Of a stretch of DNA of 64,000 bases, positions 24,318-54,322 are shown in pieces (positions within the stretch are counted from its first letter, which is position 1; each line of letters opens with the position of its first letter). The notes below the pieces were generated by a model that saw only the letters and a list, made by a program, of their open reading frames with translations, was not told the origin of the DNA and made no database searches. Source of the stretch: Whitmania pigra (lineage: Eukaryota; Annelida; Clitellata; Hirudinida; Haemopidae); contig JAJTWR010000228.1 of the NCBI GenBank assembly GCA_021613335.1, positions 968,501 to 1,032,500 on the forward strand. Direction: 5' to 3'. The translations under genes were made by a program, and so were the position numbers.

Positions 24318-24353
24318 AATAAAGTATGTAAATGTTTCTGGGGCACATTTATT
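24318..24353. terminator. Facing polyadenylation signals of PMPCB (+) and EML (-)
   Basis: AATAAA for PMPCB lies at 24318-24323 on the plus strand. AATAAA for the EML gene lies at 24348-24353 on the minus strand, 32 bases after its stop. Cleavage sites 10-30 bp beyond each would make the two mRNAs overlap slightly at their 3' ends. Confidence 0.6.
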
Positions 24354-24384
24354 CTTGGTGACTAATATTATTATAAGAACAAAT

Positions 24385-36794
<12,410 letters not shown>

Positions 36795-37231
36795 TTTGGT
36801 AAGATTTTAATCGCGATTTTTTAGGGAATTTGCTCTTCCTATTCGGGGCCCATATAATTTATGCAAAAAAATTCAAGCGACTTTATTATACTCAGTTTTT
36901 GATGAGTTCGTGCACGTCGCTATTGACAATGCGTGCTTAGAAACGTCTAAAAATGAATCTAAATAAATATTTTCCATGAAAAACTTAAAAGACTAGTAAC
37001 ATTAATAAATGTTAGCTATAGCTTTATTAATTTTTGTCTGGTTTATTTAACTCGGACTGGGGCCCGACATCACCCACCACGAACAACGAGCCACGTACCC
37101 ACAAAAAGTTTAAATAGTTAGAATTCCACTAATTTCACAATAATACCAATTGTAACAACTACCAATAACAACTCCTTGAGATGTTGCAACAATTTTATCT
37201 TGATGGCAGTCACGATTCAAAAAAGTAAAAT
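36795..37231. promoter_or_regulatory. Upstream region of the EML gene
   Basis: 436 bp between the MRM3-like stop codon and the EML start codon; both genes are on the minus strand. It must hold the EML promoter and 5' UTR and the MRM3-like 3' UTR. No consensus TATA box stands out. Confidence 0.4.
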
Positions 37232-38909
37232 TCAATCAATTTGAAGCTGTCTCGCAATTTCCGATAGAATAATGCCAGTGGCCATGCCTCCATTCAAACT
37301 GTTCACTCCTTCTTGAATGGGGATGTAAATCTCCTGACCCAAGTTCTTACAGCAAAAAGTTCTAGCTTCCTCACTCACACCTTCAGTCTCTCCCCCAATT
37401 ATGAGGGCAAGCTCGGGATAGGACTTAAAGTTGATGTCAGTGTATCCCACTGGAGGTGATTTAAAGTTGATTTCCTCTCCCTTGTAGGCATCTGCAAGCA
37501 GAATCTTTGAATCCTGCATTATTTGACCCTGAACATCATCCCATGACAGGTTTTCCCTGATGTCCCAGTGGCAGCCAAAGAGACTCCCCATGCTGCATTC
37601 AATGGTCTTCGGATTCCAAATGTCGACGCAACCTTCAAAATTAAATAAAAATTATCATGCCCAAATAAAAATTATCATGCTCAAATACAAATTAATCAAT
37701 AATTCAAACCTTAAACTAAAACACAACATAGTTATTATGATAACTTTTTAATTTAACTACAAAATCTGATCATTTTAATATTTGTTTACCATAAAAATTT
37801 CAAACATACAGGTTTATAAAATCTGTGTGCAACTTTAAGCTTAAATAACTCTTGATCAAGAGATGATAAATAAATCAGCTTCTTGATGCACTTTAAATGA
37901 TGTATTTATCATCTCTCAATCAAAAGTTAAAGTTTGAAGTTGCACACAGACTTTAAAAACTCCCTGTATACCTGCCCACCTTTAGTCAGGAGCAGTTTTC
38001 GGCACTGAAGATGCCCAAAGAGGCTAATGATGATGCCCATGTTCTCGTAGTTTCTGATATTGTCCACGATGATCGTCAGAGGGAGGAAGCATGACTTTTG
38101 AACTTGAGGGTCGACATCAGTCGAAGGAATATCACATATGGCTGCATGGAAGATTTGGTGAGATGTATTCAAGGATCACGCTATGTTTCTTAAGATAGTT
38201 GTTTAATTGCAATACAATTAGACTGACAATTTTACTTGTTATTCAAAATGTAAATCATCATCTAAAAACCTACCAATCATTTCATCCTTTCTATCCTTGA
38301 ACTCCATCTGAAGTCCTGCTGGGAACAGAGAGACATGATGCAGTTTGATATCCTTCAAAGCACTCGATGGAAGTTCTTTTATCGATGTTTCCCTCTTGTA
38401 GACAATGTCAGAGATTCGCATCCCAGTCTCAAGGGCTTGCTTTACTAGGGAAGCATTCTTTAGTATTGTCTTCCCATTTTTGTCTCTTGTCTTTTTGTTG
38501 GTCAGGAGTGAATTAATTTTGCTTTGTAAATCAAAATTTCAAACTTAACTTAACGTTTACAATTATTTGCTTATTTGTTTAAGTTTGAAAAATGTTGAAG
38601 TAAGATAGTTTACACTAACTTCAGAAGAGATGGCTTTAACTGAGCATCTGAGTTAATTGGAGCTTGGGTGGTGCTGTAAGATCTGTAAACATTAAAAAAT
38701 CATTTTACTAAAACTACTTCAAATAGTTGAACTCCTTTTTTTCAGAATTGGTCATTTAGACAATGATATGATATTATGTAAGATTCAAAGCAAAGGGAAT
38801 GATAATCATAAAAATATTATTATTTCAATAACCCTGTATTTATTAAAATCTCTTGAAATTTACTATATTTCAGAGCCCTTAATCCCAAGCAAACACGTTT
38901 GTGCAACAT
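37232..38909 (-). CDS. MRM3: Mitochondrial rRNA methyltransferase, SpoU/TrmH family (MRM3-like)
   Basis: MRM3 2'-O-methylates a residue in the large-subunit rRNA of the mitochondrial ribosome. Five exons: 38833-38909, 38620-38682, 38274-38521, 37980-38141, 37232-37632, in consistent phase, 316 aa. The first exon gives a presequence (MLHKRVCLGLRALKYSKF). The C-terminal half is the SPOUT fold: motif 1 VDNIRNYENMGIII, the LLLTKGCVDIWNPKT stretch close to human MRM3, motif 2 IIGGETEGVS and motif 3 GVNSLNGGMATGIILSE. It is shorter than human MRM3 because the loops are compact. In motif 1 the Arg of N-x-G-x-[IL]-x-R is Ser here (NMGIIIS). Upstream, TTC12 starts on the opposite strand about 350 bp away. 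Confidence 0.88.
37822..37950. repeat. ~50-bp imperfect inverted repeat in an MRM3 intron
   Basis: Left arm 37822-37874 (starting tctgtgtgcaactttaagct) pairs with right arm 37901-37950 (ending aagttgcacacaga), with a 26-bp loop. It could form a long hairpin in the pre-mRNA. It lies just downstream of the donor of exon 37980-38141. It may be a MITE remnant. Confidence 0.75.
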
Positions 38910-39256
38910 CGTACAGCTTCTAAACGTTCACACAAAAATTGACTTTTAACGTGTAAATACTTATTTTAAAAGTTAACCTGTACATGCAGGTTTTTTATTG
39001 TACATGTTTTTAATAAATATTATTTTTTGTTATTTATTTAAAATTGTAATTTACTTTAATTATTTAAATTAGTTTTTATCTTATTTTACATGTGTAATTT
39101 ATTAACTTTTTAAACTGTGAAATAATGTTTTCATTAAATAATAAATTTAATTATATTAGCCGGCTTGTCAAAACAACTATACTAAGTATGGACTTAGCAT
39201 ATACCAAAACACTATATAAAACGGTTGGTTGCCTGGTACTGGTTTGTTGTATCAAG
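38910..39256. promoter_or_regulatory. Shared divergent promoter region, MRM3-like / TTC12
   Basis: The two start codons are 347 bp apart on opposite strands, so one short AT-rich interval should serve both genes. No clear TATA or CpG-rich element is visible. Boundaries are inferred from the start codons only. Confidence 0.5.
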
Positions 39257-41070
39257 ATGGATCGTGATTATGAGGAAATGATTCAAAAGTTAGACACATT
39301 TTCTTCGAAAGCAAAAGACATGAAGGACTTTAACGAGTTTATGGCCAAAGTTGACGAGATCGGTGCGTGAAAAAGAAATAAAATTGAATTATTTTAATTT
39401 GAAATCTGCATTTGGAATCATATGTTTCAATTTTTCCTGTGTCACTTATGTTTTTATTTTTAGGCTACATAAGCTAGTTTTACATATCTTGGAAATTTAT
39501 TAGATTTTAGGATCTTTAAGCTAAAACATGATGGACTATAACTTTTAAAAACAGAATCAATTGTAAAGGGATTTTCATCGACTGATGATAAGACCATTGA
39601 GCAATCAATGAAGAGAGCAGACAAATTTCTTGCTAACTACGAGAAGTCGAAAAACACTGATCTTGAGGATGACAATGAAGATGATGGTGCTTCCAAAAAG
39701 AAAAAGGGTAAGATATCATTTTATGGCAGTGCCATAAACTTATTGACAGTTTGAAATTATCTCATGCTTTTTTTTATTATGTTGGTTCATTCAAGATCTA
39801 CATTAGAACTGATTTTAAATGAACTAATTGATTTTTATTTATTTCAAAATATTGATATTGACTTATCCAATTACAGTTTTTAATAAAACAATCATCAATG
39901 ATAAAGCATTCACAGAAGATGACAAGAAGCCAAAGGAAATAAATCCTGGTGACCTTAATATTTCAACATTCACAAAATCAGATTAGAATTTCAATGAAAA
40001 TAACAAAACTAAACATTAATGTAATTATAATGTTTGTTGCAATTTGATTGTTATTACTTTTATATTGTATGTTATTCCATTCATGATGTTATTTATTAGA
40101 TTTAATGAGTTGTAATACTTCTTACAATAAACAACATCATTGCAGAGGAATTCATGAAAACATTCGAGGAAGATGCCAAGAAGAGAGCAGAGGATAGACA
40201 GAAGAGGAAGGAAAAGGCCGAAGAATTGAAAACGCAAGCCAAGATTAAATTCAACTCCGGGGACTACCAAGAGGCTCTCAAGATTTACGATCAGGTAGGT
40301 TGACAAATTTGTAAGTTTCATTTCTCTGCATTAACATACGATGCCGTAGAGGCCAATTGAAACATCACCACAATCGCACATGGTTAATTTCTTGAATAAT
40401 GAAAATTGAATATTAATAAGAGGGATTATTTAATTCATTTAATTTTTCATCTTGCAAGTTGATTAATCTCATCCTCAGGCCATATCCACTTTAAGAGATT
40501 GGGCAGCACTTTACACAGGTCGTGCCCAGACCCATCTTCAGCTGGGCAATATAAAGGAAGCCATGTCTGATTGCAGCTGGGCATTCAAGGTGGGTTTTTT
40601 CTTATAATTTGAGTGAAGTAATTGTTTGTTTGAAACAATTATGAATTGAGGAAACATAAAGATTCAGAACTTGTAGGCTCCACAGGTGTCTTTTATTGCT
40701 ACTTTTTATGCCACAGTAATAAAACTCACCATTATCATTTATCTTTGTCTCAGGCAGATGAAAAGAGTCTCAATGCCCATATAACCCAAGGCAAGGTTTT
40801 CATGGCAATCAAAGAATACAGTAAGGCTGTCGAAATGTTCGAAAAAGCAATCAATCTAAAACCGAACAAGAGATCTTTCATTGAAGGTTCAATTCATAAT
40901 TTGGTTTACATCAGCAATTGATAAAAAATGTCAATATAAAGCTTTTTCCTTTTAAAGCTATTGCTTTTGTCAGTTGCAATTTATGTACTTAGTGTCATTT
41001 GTATTCAGGATATTTAAATGAAGCCAAGAAAAAAGCCCAAAAGAAGAAAACTCTGAGTTGTCCAAAATGA
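39257..41070 (+). CDS. TTC12: TTC12-like TPR protein, short form
   Basis: TTC12 is a cytoplasmic factor needed to assemble dynein arms of motile cilia. Seven exons: 39257-39362, 39555-39707, 39877-39948, 40146-40294, 40479-40589, 40754-40886, 41009-41070; 261 aa. The N-terminal block (FNEFMAKVDEIESIVKGFSS) and the EINPEEFMKTFEEDAKKRAE block match TTC12. Three TPR units follow, with KFNSGDYQEALKIYDQ, ALYTGRAQTHLQLGNIKEAM and GKVFMAIKEYSKAVEMFEKA. The protein ends after a lysine-rich GYLNEAKKKAQKKKT, so the C-terminal armadillo-like region of vertebrate TTC12 is absent. In exon 3 an internal donor (CCTG|GTGACC) is needed; reading through gives a stop. Start 39257 was chosen because it begins the homology; the frame is open upstream to 39125. 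Confidence 0.87.
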
Positions 41071-41295
41071 CCTAAGAACGATCTCGAGAAATTCACCTAT
41101 TTAAATGTACATTTGTATGTAATTTGTATTTATTCCATTTGGCAGTTTGTTCAATTTTCAAGTTTCATAAAGTTTGGTTATTTAAAAGGCAGAGTTTTCT
41201 AAATCTATGTGGACTCAGTTTCTGATCAAATCGCAATCCATTGAATATCAGATATTCCTGATATTAGAGCAGTCAGTCATTCCAATTATCCAAAC

Positions 41296-42993
41296 TCATT
41301 TGAACAACTCTCCGCTATCTTGGTGATCGCAGTAGCCGTATTTGTCAAACTGAGTGAGGTAGTCATACCTAGATTGAGCTCTCATTCTGTTGTAGAGATG
41401 GTCCAGAAATATCTGCTCAAGCTCCTCTTCATCACTTAAGTCAAGGCTTTCATTTGCATCACTTTCCAAGGTAGGATGACCAGCATTTCCCAAGTTGGTG
41501 AGGTCATCAGTAGCGCTGTTGCTGGAATTGAGATTAATTGTGTTGTTATTATTCTGATCACCGTTGTCTGAACCTCGTGGAACCAATCTTTCTCTCTCTT
41601 CGCTGTGACTGTCTAAAGAATTAGATGGTTTAAGTCCAAGTATGGTCCTAAGTCTTTTAACAAACTTTTTGGTGCCATCTGCCTTTTCCTTGGTGTCTTT
41701 AGTGGAACTCGTTTCTTTGGATGGAGACTTTTTTGACAAGTAATTGTTGTTATTTGAGGTTATGGTTTGATTTGTATTCAAATGGTTACTAACGAGATGC
41801 TTTTCTTTATCCAGCTCTTCAAGAGATTGAGTGGACTCTTTTCTATTCAGTGAGGCATTCTTTAGGGTCGACCCTCTGTATTGAGTAAGAGTGCTTCCAT
41901 ACTTACCCGCGAGTTCTAGAGCACCTTTGGCTCTGCAATAAAGACAGCATGTGCCTGAAAGGATAACTAAACAGAGAAAGTTCAATGCTAGTAGGGATGC
42001 TGCCAGCTTCTTGTAAAATTCTGGTTTAAACCCATTTGCCGTAAGTGCTTCGGTGTCTTGTTTAGGGGTGAGTTGATCTTTTACCACCCGGTTGAGTACT
42101 TCTTGTGATCCTTGATTCTCATATTTATAAATTGTTTTAACAGATTCTACATCTTCTAAAGATTTGTTTTTATTTTCGGTCTCCTCTTGATTCCAAAAAG
42201 CTTTAATAATATTTTTTTTAAATCTGGCAGTTTTTCGCATTTCGCAGTAATTTTCCATTAGATCTTTAAACTCGTCCAATGACTGGATCCAAGCCATAAT
42301 CATCCATTTAGGAGGTTTGTTCATATTTTCCTGACAAAAGAGATTAAATCCTCTGAAGCAATGCTTGAACCAAGATGCCGTAGCTTCGGATGAGAGGAGG
42401 TGGGCCAGGACGAATCGAGATAACCATTTCGAGCAGCATGATTCCTTCATGAAAGAACTAAACAATCTTACATTTAAAACACGTCCAAAAACTCCCACGG
42501 CTTCGTACGTTGCCCATAATTTGGGATTCTCATATTCTTCTTCTCTTATTGTTCTTGTTGAGAATCCAGTTGTGTTTGACGGTTCTATTAGTATCTCTGA
42601 AAGGTTTGAGAAAACATAAAAGTCTCTCCGATCGATGGTGCTGTAGTTAAGGCCGTACCAGTTAAGCCTCAGTGTGTTGATCTGCAATAAGAGATCTTGT
42701 TAAGATGTTACAAACGTTACAAAAGGTACATCTTGAATATATTTACCTGTTAATAAGCACCATGCCGATTAAAACGAACTCAACAGCACGGTCCTAACAA
42801 ATTTTTAAATATTTAAAGTAACCTCGGGATGTTTGGCTTGGCAATCATGGAGATCACGTTGTATGACTTTGGTGCATATCAAAGAATATCGATCGAGAAT
42901 ATTGCAGGAATCTTCGCACAATCCTTCAACGTACGATACCGCAGACCAATAATGAACTAAGACGAATGCATAAAAACGCTCGTAAAATAACAT
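41296..42993 (-). CDS. Single-pass type I membrane protein of unknown family
   Basis: Two exons, 42823-42993 and 41296-42681, joined in phase 0, 518 aa. An N-terminal signal peptide (ERFYAFVLVHYWSAVSYVEG) precedes a Cys-rich ectodomain (CEDSCNILDRYSLICTKVI). The exon junction gives IxTLRLNWYGLNYSTI, which resembles one leucine-rich repeat; the LCEDSC start is also LRR-cap-like. Further ectodomain cysteines occur in CFRGFNLFCQ. Several N-glycosylation sites are present (NYS, NLS, NTT). One membrane span follows (ASLLALNFLCLVILSGTCC, about residues 283-303), then about 200 cytoplasmic residues. The tail is Ser/Asn/Lys-rich with an acidic end (LDLSDEEELEQIF). This looks like a small LRR-type receptor, but I cannot name it. 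It is convergent with TTC12, whose stop is 226 bp away. Confidence 0.75.
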
Positions 42994-44934
42994 TTATTTT
43001 GATTTCGATAAGCGTCGCAAACATGACAAAAAGTTTACAAGTCCATCGCCGTATTTAAGTTTTGCCAGACGTAATGAAGTCGTCTGCATCACGGAGATGG
43101 GCTGGGTTCTTCACCAAAACACGGCTTAGAAATATATATACCTTACATAGTTATTAAATAATTCTTTAATTTGTTACAAATAAACAGTTAATTTATGGAT
43201 AATCAGCGTTTTAATTTCACAACAAACGAAAACAGGATACAGTCACTGGATTTGAGAACTGTGCTTAGCTACTATGGTAGCATAAATCTCATTTACCGGT
43301 GGGTTCAAGAAAAGAATAAAAACCTAATGTAGATTATATCATAATATATTTAAGAACATTTTTTTTGTGTCGTCGTTTTTCTTTTTGTTACTTTTCTGTT
43401 GTTGCCCCCGTCCTAATCATCTAGTCATGAAATGGACGTTAATAAAATACACATACACACACTCTAAGCTCATCTTCAAATATCTCCTAGTTCACTCGCC
43501 CTCATCGCACATATCCATGGTATACCCAGGCTCAGATTGGCAACCAAAATTTCTCTGGGTGACAGGTCTAGAAGACGTTGTAGGCATAAATGGTTTTCAC
43601 TCTGCCTTGAAACTTTCCTGATATGGGAAAGCCCAGCTACCACAAAATTGAAATGGTCTAGGCAGCATGCAACCACCAGCACAAACATTGATTATGAGGG
43701 ATGACGATAGCCTTCAGGCACCCGAAACTACACCTCAACAGTTATCAAAATCATGCATTAATGTGCTGATAGTGACTACATAATTTATCATCGCCACCTT
43801 GAATATTATTATTAATATTACTAACTTTATTAATGATGGCCAAACAAAACTATAACAACAACTCAACGAAGACATCTGACTCATCATCTTCTTCATGTTC
43901 AGCAATGTTCAGCATTGAAGAATGAAAGTGTTTTGAACATCGCCTCACATCAACAAACAAAATGAAAAGCTAAGGAGACAGAAAGAGAGCAACACACAAC
44001 AACGTAATTAATTTAATTCTTAGCCTTTGAAGAGCTCAAATGAAGCACAGAATTGTGACAAATGAAATTCCACAAAATTCCATCAACAGTAAATATTAAC
44101 AGCTGTTGTGTTGCGTATTGTATTATATTACGCTGTTGTATATTGTGTTGTATTTAATTGTTGTATGTTGAATTGTGTGTTGTTGTTCACTTGGGAAGCC
44201 TCACTGAAGTAAGGTCTTACAGATAAAGTTTCATAAATCATTGAAAGCCAGAACAAAACAAAGTAATATTCTCTCATTTCAGACCAAAGCTTAAAACTCG
44301 TATTTTAAAATAATTAAGAATAACCTAATGTTTTTAAAAATAATTAAGAATAATCTAGTGTTTTTTCACAGAAGTATAAAATCAACTTTTACAGCCTTAT
44401 GATAGTAAAAATTCAACATTTTCAACAAAGGTTATTTCTCAGAATTTGAAACAATTGTTCAAAATTATTCACAAATTCAAGTATTTCTCTTGGAGCATTT
44501 GGAATTAATTTGAAATATTTTTTTTACCAAATCATGCATGCAGTACAACCTAATATTAATAATAAAATACAAAATAAATAAAATGTTAAATAATAAGAAA
44601 TAACAAATATTAGTAATTAAGAAAATCAGTCTCTTTTGATTGTTCATTAGACACAGACAAATATATTTTGTTGTGGTCCCATGTGAGCATGGAGCATAAC
44701 AAAAACAACAGCTATGCAATAACAATCACAACCATAAAACAATAACAATAAAAGGTATTGATCATTTTTTATTATTCAATGGAGTTACAAAGTTAACACA
44801 TAATCACAATATTCATTTGTATAAAGATTTGATGATGACCTGAGATCATCATCATGATCACAGAGTCAACGGAAAGACATGATTTATACAGATTATGATA
44901 ATGATGATGGTGGCTCGTTCATTCGTTCACAGAG
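42994..44934. other. Intergenic / RSPRY1 3' UTR
   Basis: Upstream of the membrane protein and downstream of RSPRY1. AT-rich, with no supported coding region. The open frames at 43367-43688 have no recognisable domain; that stretch is less AT-rich and may be an unrecognised repeat. Confidence 0.35.
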
Positions 44935-50796
<5,862 letters not shown>

Positions 50797-51722
50797 CTGC
50801 AATTTGTTGAGTTATAAGTTACTTTGCATGACCTGCTGATTTTGTTGGCACAAAAGATTTAAAGTTTATTAAGCAGTTTTTAGGTTAAACCTGATTTCTA
50901 ATAATAAAAAATTGTTTTCTTTATGGTGGAGCCAAGAGTTGGGTATTTGAATTGTGAGATGTTTGGATGTCTACTTTGAGCATTCACAAGGATCTTAATG
51001 TTAGCTAAGCTTCTGAACATAACAACTGGTTGTCTAATTAAACTGACTTCAGGAATAGTTTGCGTGAAAACGAAATAACACACCCTTTACAATTCTAAAT
51101 TTGTAAATACGTATTTTAAAAAGGTCAAAAATCATGTAAACGAACTTGTTATGAAAACACGAGAATGACTGTTAGCCAAAGACTTTAGATTAACATCAAT
51201 ATATAAAATAAAGCGTTATTATTGTTTTCTTCCATTAATTACAATTACATCCGTAACATCAGTCACTAATCTCTTAACAGTCGACTTCCGACGACAGCAA
51301 AACAAGCTCTTCACTATTGATGGAACCATTGATAGCACAAACTAAAAGTGAAGCGAATTCTTAAAACTCCAACTGTTTAAGTTATAGACCCTTAAAGGTT
51401 ATCTTCATTCGATTCAAGGTATTTTTTCATTTTACATGGTTATATTTACACTCAAAACTTGTTCCGTTTTCGGTTTCACCACCGTGAAGCGCACCTCTAA
51501 ATCTGATGAATGCATCTGTCCCCTTGACGTTATCATGACAATAAGCAAGCAGCGGGCTTTCTTTTTCACGCCTGGTTATGAAATCAGCAAGACATTGTAA
51601 ACACTAAGTCACAAGCATTTCTCACAAATTTACCTAAATATTTATTTCTGCTCAAAACATTTTTTACTTTGTCCACCTATTGTTTTAAATGAGTAAATCC
51701 TAAAGTTTGTCAGAAAATCCAA
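50797..51722. other. Interval between RSPRY1 and AIMP3; unassigned exon-like segments
   Basis: Should contain the RSPRY1 promoter, its untranslated first exon, and the AIMP3 3' UTR with a minus-strand AATAAA near 51642. Exon-like minus-strand segments occur at about 51455-51571 and 51280-51345, each after a good acceptor motif. Each is open in two frames, and I could not decide whether they code. Confidence 0.35.
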
Positions 51723-54055
51723 TTAAAAATATGGAATCCTTGGAAAAGAGATCTTCTCCAGTCCCTGCCTGAGACATTCATTGTTTTGGAGCTGGTTAAA
51801 ATAATTTAAAATCACATTTCAAAACACAAGCATACAATCTTCCACAAGGCTTTAAATATAAAGTTTTTAAACATTGTCTACATTACCACTTGCTCTAAAG
51901 TATCTAAAGCCACTAACCAGCTTTTGCTAATAAACCTAGCAATTAAGATTTCAATGACTCAATTTATACACAAAGCATGTGACTCACGTGACTGAACCAG
52001 CGACAAAGGTTGACGTAGTTCAGCTTGTCGTAGAAGGACAAGCTCCTCTGAAAAATGAAAGCACATCTCAAGCGGTTATTGGGAATGCAAAACTATGCAA
52101 TGGATGAAATTTATATTTTAATTATTATTTATTTAGATTATATACTGCTGTGACCAGATGTTACAGTTTCATCGAAATACAATTTTAAAAAGTAACAAGT
52201 ACAAAACAATGAATTACAGCCACAAACTATAATATTAATAATAATAACAATAACAATAGTAGATAAACTTTATCTGGCATTATTTTTCATGCTATTTTGA
52301 AGCTAAATAACTAATATAAATGAAATATTCATTATTAAATCACTGCTTAATCCTAATTATCATCAACTGTTAGAGTTTTATTCCTTCCAAGAAATAGTTA
52401 AGTGTTACAAATAAAAAAAGTTAAAAATGACATCTCATTTGGCATCAATTTGGCATGCAGGCTGGCCGAATGGGTTACATGCTTGCATGCTGATGGCAAC
52501 AGTCGTAATATGTCGTGTTCGCGTCCCAACTTGCACTGCCAGAAAGCGTCCCTTGGATGTGGCGCTATACAAATGGTTGAGTGCCCCTGAAGGTTACGCT
52601 TATGGTGCTACACAAATAAACACATTATTAAATTATATTATCACCATTATGCAATGAAGCTTGTAGAACATGAGTACATCAGCCAGTGTCATGTGATTGC
52701 CAATGAAGAAGACCTTGTCAGACAAGTTGGTGTTCAATTCCTGGTGAGTTTAAGCAACAATTAAGTAATTAATAATTGTAATTATTAAGTATTATTATTA
52801 AACTTAAGTATTAACAATTAAATTATAATTAAACTTAATAATTGAATAATTAAATGATTTATAGATTCTTCAAATTAACTTTTTTTAAGCAGGAAGTGTA
52901 AATGCATAACTTTCCAAAACACGAGTGTACGATTATTACCTGCATCGCTTAAAAAATGAAATTTATCATTTTGATTGAAATGTAATTTAATTAATTTATC
53001 ATCTCGATCGAAATGTAAGTTAATTAACTTATCATCTCAATTGAAATGTAATTTAATTAATTTATCGTCTCAATTGAAATGTAATTTAATTAATTTATCA
53101 TCTCAATTGAAATGTAATGTAATTAATTTATCATCTTGATTGTTCATGTCAAAGCAACCCTACCTCGAGGACTTTCGACAGGTCCTTATCGATGCACCTA
53201 TCAAGCTTTGTGACCCTGTACTCCATCCACTGGCTCACCAAGGTGTTTTCCAAGATGTCTCTACCTGGAGAAACATTCATTTCATCCAGTTAATACGTGA
53301 ATATATCCATTCATTACGTAGTGGTTGTTGTATTATATGAACTCTTTAAGCACCATATTCACAATGTTGTTGAGTGTGGCTGTTGTTATAATTTCACACT
53401 GCATTTGCTTGCAATGTTTGTTTATTTGATAATTACATGGCAAGGTCAATGTAACTGAGAATAAATTATATTGACCATGATATATATATTATCCATGAAT
53501 AAATGGGACTAAATTTAATTTAAAGCAAGCTATATACTTGGTAAATAAAAACTAACCTAAACATTCAAGTAAATAACCTAAACACACCTAACAAGAACAT
53601 TGAGTCTTCATTTTCTCTGGCCAGGTATTTGGCAGACGACACAATTCCTTTTATGACAGCCCCTTGAACCTTAAGTACGGGGTACTGAAAGATCCACTAT
53701 GAAAGATAACTATGATTCTCACTTGCAAAATATTATTTTAATCATAACGATTTTTCTTAAAAACTCCTATTATAGTGTATCATACCAAGGAGAGTTTATA
53801 AGCATATGGTTTTTGGTTTTAAACCTTTAATTCAGTAACATGTTAAATTACATTGTTTCCAATTTTATTTTATTGAATCATAATACCTCAAAACTTCGAT
53901 TTGTCATGTAACGAAAATAAGTATTCCGGCTTGTGGAAAAAACAATCACTCACAGAGTCATTTCCAACAAGGGATATTTGTTTACTTTGGACTGGCAAGT
54001 TCTTGGAACTAGAGATAAAAAAATTTATAAGCGTAAGTTCTTCCTTAGCGTTCAT
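51723..54055 (-). CDS. EEF1E1: AIMP3 / EEF1E1 (p18), multisynthetase-complex scaffold protein
   Basis: A GST-like non-catalytic subunit of the aminoacyl-tRNA synthetase complex; in vertebrates it binds methionyl-tRNA synthetase and also acts in DNA-damage signalling. Six exons: 53954-54055, 53588-53684, 53164-53264, 52645-52740, 51988-52047, 51723-51791. Phases agree and give 174 aa, the same length as human. Landmarks in order: a weakly conserved N-terminal lobe (MNAKEELTLINFF), YPVLKVQG, QWMEYRVTKLDRC, LSDKVFFIGNHMTLADVLMF, and YDKLNYVNLCRWFSH near the end. I chose the ATG at 54055; an in-frame ATG 24 bp upstream at 54079 would add eight residues. A SINE and a 33-bp tandem repeat lie in its introns. 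Confidence 0.94.
52458..52613 (+). mobile_element. tRNA-derived SINE, copy 3, in an AIMP3 intron
   Basis: Plus-strand copy of the same SINE: A-box-like ctggccgaatgggttaca, B-box-like gttcgcgtccc, then a shortened body with ggcgctatacaaatggttga. It sits in the intron between exons 52645-52740 and 51988-52047, opposite to the gene. Confidence 0.72.
52965..53138. repeat. 33-bp tandem repeat, about 5 copies, in an AIMP3 intron
   Basis: Unit atcatctcaattgaaatgta plus atttaattaattt, with a few substitutions between copies. It ends some 25 bp from the donor of exon 53164-53264. Confidence 0.85.
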
Positions 54056-54322
54056 TTTATTTGTTTTCGTGTCAAGCATAGTCTCACGTCTCCAAAATAT
54101 CGCTACAGACGTTGAGAAAAGTGAACTTATGAATCTTATATCTTCTGAAGCCTTTTAGAGTAACATTTATACATTTTATAATTATATTTAATGTTAAATA
54201 TTTAAATTTTTACCGGCTGCAAATTTACAATGCATTATTACCAATTTATCTCAAATCTAATATTTTTTCCTTTAAAAATCGCTTCTTACTTTTCACCCGT
54301 CTTTTGCTGACGTGCGAGATTG

